23,003 nucleotides of DNA from the NCBI GenBank assembly GCA_027040375.1, contig JALUMJ010000183.1, forward strand, positions 1 through 23,003. Reading direction: 5' to 3'. Numbering within the stretch: the first letter of the stretch is position 1; every line of letters starts with the position of its first letter. Both the position numbers and the translations under genes were made by a program. Positions 1-8,091 of this stretch are shown piece by piece. Origin of the DNA: Campylobacteraceae bacterium. GTDB lineage: Bacteria > Campylobacterota > Campylobacteria > Campylobacterales > Sulfurospirillaceae. The notes under the pieces were generated by a model. The model did not search any database. It was not told where the DNA came from and saw only the letters and a program-made list of their open reading frames with translations.

Positions 1-617
1 TTACAATACTCTACTATCTTACCGTGAAATCTTGCATATATTTCATTTAGACCCATTTTCTTACCATATAATTCATCTATCTTTTCTTTATTTGCCAACA
101 CTCCACTAACCATCCAATCTCTTAACTCGGCATAGTTTTCAAATTCGTATCCAAACGCATTTAAAAGTCTTGCTGTATAGTTATCTACCACAAAAAAATC
201 TTTCAAGCACCCAAAACATAGTATCGAATCTGCACTCTCCTGACCTATACCTTTTTGAGTCAAAAGCCAATCTCTATCAACTTGTAAACAAAATTCTTCA
301 AAACTTCCAAAATCTTTTATGATATTTTTTGAAATACCCAAGAGATATTTTGCTTTTGTATTATAAAACCCACTTGGTTTTATCAAAGTACTTAAGGTTT
401 TACCATCGAGTTTAACGATATCTTCTAAAGAATTAACACCATTAATTCTCAGATTTTCTAAGCTTTTTTCTACTTTTTCCCACTTAGTTTGTTGCGTCAA
501 AATAGTACCAACAATTACCTCATAAGTTCCACTATTTGGCCACCATTTAGGATCTCTCATGCTTTCAAGATATCCAGCTTTTTTCAACAATTTTAAAAGC
601 TCAAAGCTATCAGTCAT
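1..617 (-). CDS. magIII: 3-methyladenine DNA glycosylase, MagIII type (C-terminal end cut by window edge)
   Basis: Base-excision repair glycosylase of the endonuclease III (HhH-GPD) superfamily, removing alkylated purines such as 3-methyladenine from DNA. My own translation of 617-1 gives 205 complete codons with no stop, so the last residues lie outside the window. A helix-hairpin-helix (LLTQKGIGQESADSIL, about 118-133) is followed by VVDNYTARL with the likely catalytic Asp145; near the end ARFHGKIVEY contains Lys200, which matches the buried lysine known in H. pylori MagIII. There is no Fe-S cysteine cluster, as expected for MagIII rather than EndoIII. The ATG overlaps the mfd stop in an ATGA arrangement, so translation is probably coupled. 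Resemblance to the H. pylori protein is from memory and strong over the whole visible length. Confidence 0.9.
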   Translation of the reverse strand, partial: MTDSFELLKLLKKAGYLESMRDPKWWPNSGTYEVIVGTILTQQTKWEKVEKSLENLRINGVNSLEDIVKLDGKTLSTLIKPSGFYNTKAKYLLGISKNIIKDFGSFEEFCLQVDRDWLLTQKGIGQESADSILCFGCLKDFFVVDNYTARLLNAFGYEFENYAELRDWMVSGVLANKEKIDELYGKKMGLNEIYARFHGKIVEYC

Positions 618-3577
618 CTTAAAAACCTCAATATAGTATTTATTAAATCATCATCATCTTTGCTTCTTGATTTTAGCAATGTTTTTCTCTCATCTATATA
701 TTTTATCGTAATATTTTGTGCATAATTTGAAATCGACTCAATGCCATTTAGAGCAGCTAGTATTTTTATGTTTATAATCTCTAAAAATTGAGCTGTTATG
801 ACATCTAGTTTTCCAAATCTATCTACCATTTCTTCTTCTATATCTAACACATCTTTTAGACTTTCGCACTTACTTAAACGACGGTAAATCTCGAGCCTTA
901 CCCTGTCTTCATTTATATAATCACTATTTATAAAAGCATTTATGCTCAACTTTATATCTACGCTTTTTGTTTTAATTGGAGTTTTGTTTAAAAGCAGATT
1001 TATCGCATCTTCTAACATTTTAAGATACAAAGAGTAGCCAATATGCTTAATATGCCCACTTTGTGCTTCACCTATAAGATTTCCGCCACCTCTTATCTCC
1101 AAATCATGATAAGCCAAAACAGAGCCACTTCCTAGATATGAGTTTGACTCTAGTGCTATTAATCTTTTTTTCGAAGCGTCACTCAGCTTATCTCTGTTTG
1201 AGACTAAAAAGTAACAAAAACCCTGTCTTTTTGCTCTTCCGACTCTACCTCTTAGTTGATGCAAATCTGCCATACCAAAATTGTCCGCTGCGTCTATCAT
1301 AATCGTGTTTACATTTGGGATATGAATACCGGATTCTATAATAGAGGTGCTAAGAAGCATATCATACTCGCCTTCTTGAAATTTTAACATCTCTTTTTCA
1401 CTTACACTTTGTGCAACTTTTGAGTGCAAAACCAAGATTTTTAGTTTTGGCAACATTTCTTGTATCTCTTTCTTTTTGTTTTCGATTGAAGCGATTCTGT
1501 TATGCACAAAAAATATCTGACCACCTCTTCTTAACTCCCTAAGCAATGCCTCTTTTATAACAACTTCATCATATTCTTTTACAAAAGTTCGCACATCTTC
1601 TCGTTCATCAGGTGGAGTGAGCAGTTTAGAATACTGCTTTATCGAGCTAAGTGCCATATTTAAACTTCTTGGTATCGGAGTGGCACTCATAGACAATATA
1701 TGTATATTTTCACGCATATTTTTTAATTTTTCTTTTTGCTTAACACCAAATTTATGCTCTTCGTCTATCACTACAAGTGCTGGATTTTTGATTTCTTTAT
1801 CAAGCAGTGTATGGGTTCCAACGCAAACTTTCAAACTTCCATCTTTTAATTGTTTTAAAGTTTCGCTTTTTGCTTTTGCAGAAGAAAATCTATCTAACTT
1901 GCCAACTTTTAGACCATAATCCTTAAATCTTTCATTTAAACTCACAAAATGTTGCGAACTTAACAGTGTTGTAGGGGCTATAAGTATGGTTTGAAAACCA
2001 CTTAATGCAGTTACAAACATGGCGTTCATAGCAACTTCTGTTTTTCCAAAACCAACATCACCACTGAGAAGTCTATCCATCATCTTACCGCTTTTTAAAT
2101 CTTCAAATATCTCTTGAATACTATTATTTTGGTCATCCGTATATACAAAACCGCTGTTGTGTTGAAACTTTTTAATCTCCTCCTTGGAAGTGTCAATTTT
2201 TAGAGCTTCAACCATCTCTCTTTTTGCAGCAGTTTCTATTATCTCTTTTGCGATAGCAAAAAGTTTCTCTCTTGTCTTTGCTTTTAGTTTAGCGAAACTA
2301 CCACGACCTAGCTTATCTACAACAGCTAAAGAGCCGCTACTTGCTATATATCTGTCTATTACATCAATATTTTCAACAGGAATAAGAAGCTTATCATCTC
2401 CTTGGTATAAAATCTGTACAAAATCCCTAGTAGAGCCAAGAACCGTGCTATTAATCAAGCCTTTAAATATGCCGATGCCGTAGTTTTCATGGACAACATA
2501 ATCACCTGATTTTAATTCATCAAGTAATATTGTAGCTTTTCTTCTTCTCTTTTTCCTTGTTGTTTTATTTAGAGAGATTATGATTTCAGTTGAGCTCATG
2601 AGATTTACCACTAATCCGCTCTGCCTAAATTTTACATCTTTGGTGTCAAGTCCTACTTGTTTCAACAGGACTTCATTTTTGGCTAATATTGTCTTTTTTT
2701 TGTTTTTATGAAATTCTAAAAAATTCGTGATTGATGATATTTCAATAGGCTTATAAATTTTTGGCTCAGGTAGAGATTTAATTAAAGAAAATTTATCATA
2801 TGCTTTTTCATTAAATAGTGAAATTTCTTCTATCTCATCTGACATATCATACGCAAAAACTGTTTTAAAGCATTTTAGATATTCATCACTAAAATCCTCG
2901 ATACCCCAAAGGCCAAGAGAGTGGATATCTTTTTCAAAACTGTCGCTTTGTAAATTTTGTATTTTTTTGTTTATTTTCTCATATTGTTCTTCTGTGAGTG
3001 AAAAAAAGGCAGGTTGAATCTGTATAAAATCCAACTCTTGTTTATCACTTTTTTGAGATTCACATTGAAATTCTCTTATGCTTTCAACTTCATCATCAAA
3101 AAGAGAAATTCTTATGGGTGACTTTAGATTCATAGGGAAAATATCTATAATATCTCCTCTAAAAGAGACTTCACCTTGACCTTCAACAACATCTACAACT
3201 CTATAACCCCAATAAAAAAGTTCATTTTTTAAATTTTCAAGATTTAGTGTTGATGCAAACTCTATGGTTTTTGTCTGAAACAACTCTTTTTTAGGAAGCG
3301 GTGTCAGTAGAGTTCTAATAGGAGATACAATAATTTTTTTACTAGAATTATTTTTATAATACTCACTTAGAGTTGAGAAAAGTTCACTAATTTCAGATGA
3401 ATAAGGAAGTAAATCATCACCCCTATTTAATCTTAAATCAGGAAGAACGAAGGTGGTTTTTCCCGCAAACTCTAGTGCATTAGAAGCTAAAATTGCTTCC
3501 TTATCATCTTTTACGCAAATTAATTCTACTAAATCATTAGTATCTTTAAAATATTCATAACATGTAGCTTGAATCAG
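614..3577 (-). CDS. mfd: Transcription-repair coupling factor Mfd (non-ATG start)
   Basis: DNA translocase that removes stalled RNA polymerase and recruits UvrA to lesions. Numbered from a CTG at 3577, the product is 987 residues, close to the usual epsilonproteobacterial size (about 980). It has the N-terminal UvrB-like domain (VLPDLRLNRGDDL near 45), the RNA-polymerase-interaction domain (SGDYVVHENYGIGIFKG), Walker A GDVGFGKT, the DEEHKFGVKQKEK box, and helicase motif VI (QLRGRVGRAKRQG) with the following C-terminal domain. The first ATG/GTG/TTG-type start in this frame is a TTG at 3283, which would delete about 98 residues of clearly Mfd-like sequence. The upstream frame is open to a TGA at 3605-3607 and holds no standard start. 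CTG at 3577 overlaps the bactofilin TGA as CTGA, and AAAGGGAT lies 6 nt upstream; ATT at 3574 is the alternative. Confidence 0.93.
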   Translation of the reverse strand: MIQATCYEYFKDTNDLVELICVKDDKEAILASNALEFAGKTTFVLPDLRLNRGDDLLPYSSEISELFSTLSEYYKNNSSKKIIVSPIRTLLTPLPKKELFQTKTIEFASTLNLENLKNELFYWGYRVVDVVEGQGEVSFRGDIIDIFPMNLKSPIRISLFDDEVESIREFQCESQKSDKQELDFIQIQPAFFSLTEEQYEKINKKIQNLQSDSFEKDIHSLGLWGIEDFSDEYLKCFKTVFAYDMSDEIEEISLFNEKAYDKFSLIKSLPEPKIYKPIEISSITNFLEFHKNKKKTILAKNEVLLKQVGLDTKDVKFRQSGLVVNLMSSTEIIISLNKTTRKKRRRKATILLDELKSGDYVVHENYGIGIFKGLINSTVLGSTRDFVQILYQGDDKLLIPVENIDVIDRYIASSGSLAVVDKLGRGSFAKLKAKTREKLFAIAKEIIETAAKREMVEALKIDTSKEEIKKFQHNSGFVYTDDQNNSIQEIFEDLKSGKMMDRLLSGDVGFGKTEVAMNAMFVTALSGFQTILIAPTTLLSSQHFVSLNERFKDYGLKVGKLDRFSSAKAKSETLKQLKDGSLKVCVGTHTLLDKEIKNPALVVIDEEHKFGVKQKEKLKNMRENIHILSMSATPIPRSLNMALSSIKQYSKLLTPPDEREDVRTFVKEYDEVVIKEALLRELRRGGQIFFVHNRIASIENKKKEIQEMLPKLKILVLHSKVAQSVSEKEMLKFQEGEYDMLLSTSIIESGIHIPNVNTIMIDAADNFGMADLHQLRGRVGRAKRQGFCYFLVSNRDKLSDASKKRLIALESNSYLGSGSVLAYHDLEIRGGGNLIGEAQSGHIKHIGYSLYLKMLEDAINLLLNKTPIKTKSVDIKLSINAFINSDYINEDRVRLEIYRRLSKCESLKDVLDIEEEMVDRFGKLDVITAQFLEIINIKILAALNGIESISNYAQNITIKYIDERKTLLKSRSKDDDDLINTILRFLR

Positions 3578-3981
3578 TTTCTTATCCCTTTGTCCAAAAT
3601 ATTTTCAGATGGCACCTTTTTTTCATTGTCTCTTAAAATACTGCTTTGACCTTCAAATATCGCCTTAGTCTCAATCATTAAATCTTTTGAAACAATTTTA
3701 CCCCTCAGTATTCCGCCTTTTAAAAGCTCAATACTGTTGCAAACTGCATCACCTTCAAATAGTCCATTTACTATCAACTTTGAAGCTTCAATTTTACCGA
3801 AAACTTTACCTTGTTTTCCAATGGTAACAATATTTTTAGAGTGAACTTCACCTTTTATTTCACCATCTACATGTAACCTAGATTGACAATTAAATATGCC
3901 TTCTACTTTGGCACCGTTGGCGATGATGGTTGTTTCTGAATCTGAAAACGATTGTTTATCATGTTTATTAAAGACTCCCAT
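3574..3981 (-). CDS. ccmA: Bactofilin (CcmA-like cell-shape scaffold)
   Basis: A 135-residue bactofilin: a short polar N-terminus (about 1-18), then the repetitive beta-helix core (about 19-115) with regularly spaced Gly/Val/Ile (NGAKVEGIF, VDGEIKGEV, VNGLFEGDA, KGGILRGKI) and a polar tail. Bactofilins polymerise without nucleotide at the inner face of the membrane and position peptidoglycan hydrolases; in H. pylori CcmA is needed for helical shape. The gene lies between an M23 peptidase and mfd, as in the H. pylori csd locus. The ATG at 3981 has a strong Shine-Dalgarno sequence (AAAAGGAGAA) although it lies inside the preceding peptidase gene, giving a 79-bp coding overlap. Its TGA overlaps the proposed CTG start of mfd. 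Confidence 0.92.
   Translation of the reverse strand: MGVFNKHDKQSFSDSETTIIANGAKVEGIFNCQSRLHVDGEIKGEVHSKNIVTIGKQGKVFGKIEASKLIVNGLFEGDAVCNSIELLKGGILRGKIVSKDLMIETKAIFEGQSSILRDNEKKVPSENILDKGIRN
3584..3591 (-). promoter_or_regulatory. Ribosome binding site for mfd
   Basis: AAAGGGAT on the minus strand ends 6 nt before CTG (3577) and 9 nt before ATT (3574). No comparable site with an in-frame ATG, GTG or TTG exists nearby, so this site supports the long form of Mfd beginning with a non-standard codon. Confidence 0.5.
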
Positions 3982-4850
3982 GGTACATATTTCTCCTTTT
4001 TAAATATATCTTTAAAATTACTACTATTCCATCTGACAAAATAGATAGGATTTAGGGCTCTAGAGATAAATCTCACCTCATAATGTAAATGTGGCCCTGT
4101 TGAAAGACCGCTACTACCAGTATATCCAATAATTTCACCTTTTTTTATAAATTGTCCAGCTTTTACAGCAACTTTTTTCAAATGTCCGTAATATGTTTTA
4201 AAACCATAATTGTGGTCAATTATAATCAAATTACCAAATCCACTTCTTTTGCTAAATCCAGAAAACTCAATGACTCCGTCTGCTGGAGCTTTTATGGGCG
4301 TATTTCTTTTTGCTCTAAAATCCAAACCTTTATGAAATTCTCTTTTTTTGAATATCGGATGAATTCTCCATCCAAACTTTGAAGCAATGCCAGTATATGG
4401 GACGATATAACCGTTTGGAATATTTTGAAATATAATATGCTCTTGCTTACTAGTAAATTTTAAATTTTCCAATCTATCGCTCATAACAGTTTGCACATCT
4501 GTCTTTAGCCCTACAAGCTCTTCTATATCATTTACTTTTTCTTTTATTGCTTCATATTCTTTTGTTTTAAGATTAATCTTCTCTTTTAGCTTTTTATTAT
4601 TTTCCTGAAGTTTGCCATATTCTTGGTTTATTTTAGTTTTTAATGTAAGATATTCCTCTTGCGCTACTTTTTTCTTTTGTTCAAGTGAATCTACTTCGTT
4701 TACCAAAAAACTAATAAAAAGCGAGCCACCTATAATCACTAAAACTACAAACAAAATAAAATACAATATTATCTTTTTTATCATTTGATGAAGTAGATAA
4801 TGCTTGGAACCGTTCACATCTGAAATGGTGATTGTAAATTTACTTCTCAT
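3903..4850 (-). CDS. Membrane-anchored M23 (LytM) peptidoglycan endopeptidase, Csd1-like
   Basis: A 315-residue cell-wall hydrolase. Residues 23-50 form one transmembrane segment with a short cytoplasmic N-terminus; about 53-115 is a Lys/Glu-rich coiled coil; about 145-265 is the LytM domain. All zinc and catalytic residues are present: H173 and D177 in FHKGLDF, H223 in YGHL, and H254/H256 in GPHLHYEVR, so it should be active as a DD-endopeptidase in the periplasm. H. pylori has two such genes (csd1, csd2) beside ccmA, one lacking active-site residues; here only one, catalytically intact, copy is seen. The start overlaps the folC end by 11 bp and the 3' end overlaps bactofilin by 79 bp. A role in cell curvature with the bactofilin is inferred from context. 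Confidence 0.9.
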   Translation of the reverse strand: MRSKFTITISDVNGSKHYLLHQMIKKIILYFILFVVLVIIGGSLFISFLVNEVDSLEQKKKVAQEEYLTLKTKINQEYGKLQENNKKLKEKINLKTKEYEAIKEKVNDIEELVGLKTDVQTVMSDRLENLKFTSKQEHIIFQNIPNGYIVPYTGIASKFGWRIHPIFKKREFHKGLDFRAKRNTPIKAPADGVIEFSGFSKRSGFGNLIIIDHNYGFKTYYGHLKKVAVKAGQFIKKGEIIGYTGSSGLSTGPHLHYEVRFISRALNPIYFVRWNSSNFKDIFKKEKYVPWESLINMINNRFQIQKQPSSPTVPK

Positions 4851-5994
4851 GTTTATCCATAAGTTTTAAAAACTCAACAACTACAACAAATGAGCCAAAT
4901 ACCAAATAATCTTTTTCACAATCAATCCTTAAAAAATCACTCACAGGAATACTACTTATCTTACAAAATTCTTTTATCTCGCAAGTTGCCATACCTCTTT
5001 TATTTTCCATATTTAAAATTTCAATTGATTTGATTATTGGAGATAAAATTTCTAAAATTTCTTTAAAATCTTTATCTTTAAAACTATTATATACTAAAGT
5101 TATTTTTCTATCTTTAAATGTACCTAGCAAAGCAGTTGCTGCCATGATATTGTGCCCTACATCTATGGTAATATTGGTAGAAATTTTTTGACATCTTCCT
5201 GGTAGGGTTATAAGATTTAAAATATTTGGTTTAAAACCAAGCAAAAGCATTGCACAAAAAGCTGTTGTTAAATTTAGTTTTTGAAAATCTGGCAAATGAT
5301 TTTCTATAGAATAGTTTTCGATATATTCTATCTCTTCGAAGGAGAGCATTTCATCGCAAAAAAATAATTTAGCATTTTTTTCATCACATATCTTTTTGGC
5401 TATTTTTTTTACAATTTCATCATATTGCTTAGATACAAGCACTTTGTTTGTTATAGATTTTAACTTAGTTGTTGCAATATCTGATAAATTCTTTCCTAAA
5501 AAATTCTGATGGTCAAGTCCTATTGGCGTAACAATACTAAATACTTTAGGGAAAACAGAAGTTGCATCATGGACGCCTCCTAAACCAGCTTCTAGCACGA
5601 CATAATCACACTTTTTTTCAAAAACTATTATTGCTAAAAATGTTGTATATTCAAAGTATGAAAGTGACTTGATAAATTCATCGGGCAATATACTCTGTAG
5701 TTTTTCATGAGCTTTTTCCAACAAAAGATCACTCACATCTTTTCCATTCAACCAAATTCTTTCATTAAATTTCACAATATGAGGGGAGGTATAATGACCA
5801 ACAGAAATATTTTGCTCTTGAAGCATATGAGCCAAAAATCTGCCCGTACTGCCTTTTCCATTTGTACCAACTATTTGTATAATTTTTGGCAAATTTAATT
5901 TCTTTTTTATACTTTCATAAGCTTTTGGCATTCTTACATAGTCAATCTTGTCATAATAAAGAGGTTTATCCTCTAAAAACTTACTTAAACTCAT
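4840..5994 (-). CDS. folC: Folylpolyglutamate synthase / dihydrofolate synthase
   Basis: A 384-residue Mur-ligase-family enzyme that adds glutamate to dihydropteroate and folates in the cytoplasm. The ATP-binding loop GTNGKGST (43-50) is followed by YTSPHIVKFNERI, the usual FolC motif, and by the C-terminal Mur ligase domain beginning near ITIDVGHN. A 4-bp overlap with the preceding diguanylate cyclase gene and an 11-bp overlap with the peptidase gene indicate co-transcription. FolC next to the ccmA/csd block is also the H. pylori arrangement (recalled). Length is slightly below the E. coli enzyme (about 420) but usual for the phylum. Confidence 0.92.
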   Translation of the reverse strand: MSLSKFLEDKPLYYDKIDYVRMPKAYESIKKKLNLPKIIQIVGTNGKGSTGRFLAHMLQEQNISVGHYTSPHIVKFNERIWLNGKDVSDLLLEKAHEKLQSILPDEFIKSLSYFEYTTFLAIIVFEKKCDYVVLEAGLGGVHDATSVFPKVFSIVTPIGLDHQNFLGKNLSDIATTKLKSITNKVLVSKQYDEIVKKIAKKICDEKNAKLFFCDEMLSFEEIEYIENYSIENHLPDFQKLNLTTAFCAMLLLGFKPNILNLITLPGRCQKISTNITIDVGHNIMAATALLGTFKDRKITLVYNSFKDKDFKEILEILSPIIKSIEILNMENKRGMATCEIKEFCKISSIPVSDFLRIDCEKDYLVFGSFVVVVEFLKLMDKHEK

Positions 5995-7538
5995 GAAATA
6001 TTTGGCATAACTTTATTTCTACCCAATTCTTTTGCCTTAAAAAGCATTTTATCGGCAGCTTCAACAGTTTCTTTTGCAGATTTTTGTTTGCTTCTTTGAG
6101 AAACTCCTGCACTTACTGTTATGTTTATTCTCTCACCTTTATACATAAATTTAAATGACTCTATGATAGTTCTAATCTTATCGGAAAAATAAAAAGCTTG
6201 TTTTATATCAACACTAGGCAGAATAATCAAGAATTCTTCACCTCCATACCTAGCTACAAAATCTACTTGTCTTGCGTATTTTCGTAAAATTTTCCCAATA
6301 GTAGAGAGAATCACATCACCAGCTTCATGGCCATAAGTATCATTTACTACTTTAAAATGGTCAATATCAATAAAGCTAATGCAGAAGTCAGTTTTATATC
6401 GCTCAAATGCCTCATTTGCTCTTCTTAATTCTTGGTCAAGTGCTCTTTTGGTTGCAGTGTGAGTAAGAAAATCTTCTTTTCCCTCTTTTTTAGCGCTTAA
6501 TAGTGCAGTTTCAAGATTTTTTACTTTTGAATGGAGTCTTTTTATAGTGTCATGATTTTTTTGCATTTTATCGCTTAAGCCTTTTGTTTCAGTCTCCAAA
6601 GAAGTTGCGATATGCACTAGTTTTACCTGTATAGATTCAAAACTGTCTTTAGAAAAGTTGATACTCTGCAAATCTCTTTTGATATCTCTAACTTCTTTGT
6701 TAGTTATATTACTAGAATCAATCAAGTCAAAAATTTTCTTGTTTATTTCATCGAGCAATTTATCTAGAGTAGAAATTTTACTTTTAACTTCCTCATTATC
6801 CAAATCTATTCTTTTTTTTACAAATTTTTTAATTTCTCTTTGAGTTGCCTCAGTGGCTAAAGATTCTGGGTCATTTCTCAGCATATATGATATCGAAGCC
6901 AAATCATCATTCATACTTGAAGCGATAGATGGTGTAAGGCTGGCTATTATCAACGGTGCGATACTTTTATAGACAGAAGCATCATTCTCTTTTGCAAGTA
7001 TTTTTTTTATGTCTATTACCATTTTGTTTAAATCAGTTTTGTTTAGTTTACCATATGCATCTAAGCTTTTAAGATAACTGTCATCATAAGTTGTGATAAA
7101 TTCAAACCATTTATCCTTTAGCATATCTATCGTTTTCACATTTTGGCTAAAATCTAATCTTGAAAGTGATGTATTTGCCAATTCTCTTGCTTTTTTATCA
7201 TGCAAAAGAGTAGTTGCCTGTAAAACTCTTTTGGACAGAACTATAAGTGAATTTATGATTTTCGTGCTATCGCTTTCATTTGATCTTTTAACTTTTGCAA
7301 TCAAAAATGAAATAAATTCATCAATCGTACTTACTTTAAAATTCTTTAAATCAGAACGATTTTTTTCATCTAGTTTCTTTACAAATTTTTCAATCTTTTG
7401 ACAATCTTCTACTATAACGCCTTTTTTCTTAGCAATACTGCAAAATACTTTTGAATAATTATCTGGTGTTAAATTTAAATTTTCATCTCTTATCTTTTGA
7501 ATACTATCTTTGATGATTTCACTTATAGTGCTTGCCAT
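5991..7538 (-). CDS. Diguanylate cyclase (GGEEF) with a long helical N-terminal region
   Basis: A 515-residue protein whose C-terminal GGDEF domain (about 355-510) makes c-di-GMP from two GTP. The active-site motif is GGEEF at 432-436, and RQVD (423-426), five residues before it, is a canonical inhibitory I-site, so product feedback is likely. Metal- and GTP-binding residues around FIDIDHFKVVNDTYGHEAGD are intact. Residues 1-310 are largely helical with no membrane segment, PAS or GAF domain recognised; about 300-350 looks like a coiled coil feeding into the cyclase. It is therefore a cytosolic enzyme with an unidentified input domain. The ATG at 7538 has GGAG 8-9 nt upstream. It lies between lptE and folC in an envelope operon. 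Confidence 0.92.
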   Translation of the reverse strand: MASTISEIIKDSIQKIRDENLNLTPDNYSKVFCSIAKKKGVIVEDCQKIEKFVKKLDEKNRSDLKNFKVSTIDEFISFLIAKVKRSNESDSTKIINSLIVLSKRVLQATTLLHDKKARELANTSLSRLDFSQNVKTIDMLKDKWFEFITTYDDSYLKSLDAYGKLNKTDLNKMVIDIKKILAKENDASVYKSIAPLIIASLTPSIASSMNDDLASISYMLRNDPESLATEATQREIKKFVKKRIDLDNEEVKSKISTLDKLLDEINKKIFDLIDSSNITNKEVRDIKRDLQSINFSKDSFESIQVKLVHIATSLETETKGLSDKMQKNHDTIKRLHSKVKNLETALLSAKKEGKEDFLTHTATKRALDQELRRANEAFERYKTDFCISFIDIDHFKVVNDTYGHEAGDVILSTIGKILRKYARQVDFVARYGGEEFLIILPSVDIKQAFYFSDKIRTIIESFKFMYKGERINITVSAGVSQRSKQKSAKETVEAADKMLFKAKELGRNKVMPNIS

Positions 7539-7590
7539 TTTATTACTCCAAATATATTTTTAAATATTATCTTATATTTTCACCACTGCT

Positions 7591-8091
7591 TTACTTGTTC
7601 ATAATTCCCATAATCGCAATCTTAGATATTATCTCATTTATAGCATCTGCTGAAGCATATTTAATAGCTTCAAATCTCTTTGAATCTGAGATTACACTGT
7701 TTGCTTCTATTGGGAAGTCAAATTCGCCTGTTGTTGAAAAACTTTTACTTTTTCCGTTATTAGTTTTACAACTAGCATTTAAAACAACTTTTGCCTTATA
7801 TGAGATGATATATCCGTCCTTGTCATAAGATAAAGCCGCAAATGAAACAGATCCGATGCTTACTACCAAATCTATATCTGTATCTTTTTTCTCGGCAAGC
7901 TTAGCATCAAATCTTCCCACAATGGCTTCGTTAACAGCATCTTTTATAATAACACTATTTTTTGGGTCAGTTCTGCTGATTTGCACACTTACATGTATGT
8001 TGTTTCCTAATACTTTTTTGGTATAAACTGAGCTTGGTTTATAGCCACATCCGATCAGTAAAAAAGGTATTAGAAAAGATAATAATTTCAT
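7591..8091 (-). CDS. lptE: LptE-like LPS-assembly lipoprotein
   Basis: A 166-residue protein with a short lipoprotein signal: MKLLSF, a hydrophobic core and the lipobox LIGC, so Cys15 would be lipidated. The remainder is a compact alpha/beta sequence with conserved features of the LptE family (CGYKPSS after the lipobox, then ISRTDPKNSVIIKDAVNEA). LptE plugs the LptD channel that inserts LPS in the outer membrane. Sequence identity in this family is low, so the call leans on the lipobox, size and position directly after leuS, the same place as lptE (rlpB) in E. coli. The ATG immediately follows the leuS TAA. Confidence 0.75.
   Translation of the reverse strand: MKLLSFLIPFLLIGCGYKPSSVYTKKVLGNNIHVSVQISRTDPKNSVIIKDAVNEAIVGRFDAKLAEKKDTDIDLVVSIGSVSFAALSYDKDGYIISYKAKVVLNASCKTNNGKSKSFSTTGEFDFPIEANSVISDSKRFEAIKYASADAINEIISKIAIMGIMNK

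Noticed and set aside
1-617. Endonuclease III (nth) for the left-end gene
   Set aside because: The Fe-S cysteine cluster is absent, and the sequence and C-terminal FHGK lysine match the MagIII glycosylase type.
1617-2483. Open frames of about 100 codons on the plus strand inside mfd
   Set aside because: They lie wholly opposite a well-supported gene, have no ribosome site and encode low-complexity Ser/Phe/Leu-rich sequence typical of antisense frames in AT-rich DNA.
7532-7828. 98-codon plus-strand frame opposite the lptE-like gene
   Set aside because: It is hydrophobic and superficially membrane-like, but it is the antisense of a lipoprotein gene with clear lipobox and operon context, and has no ribosome site.
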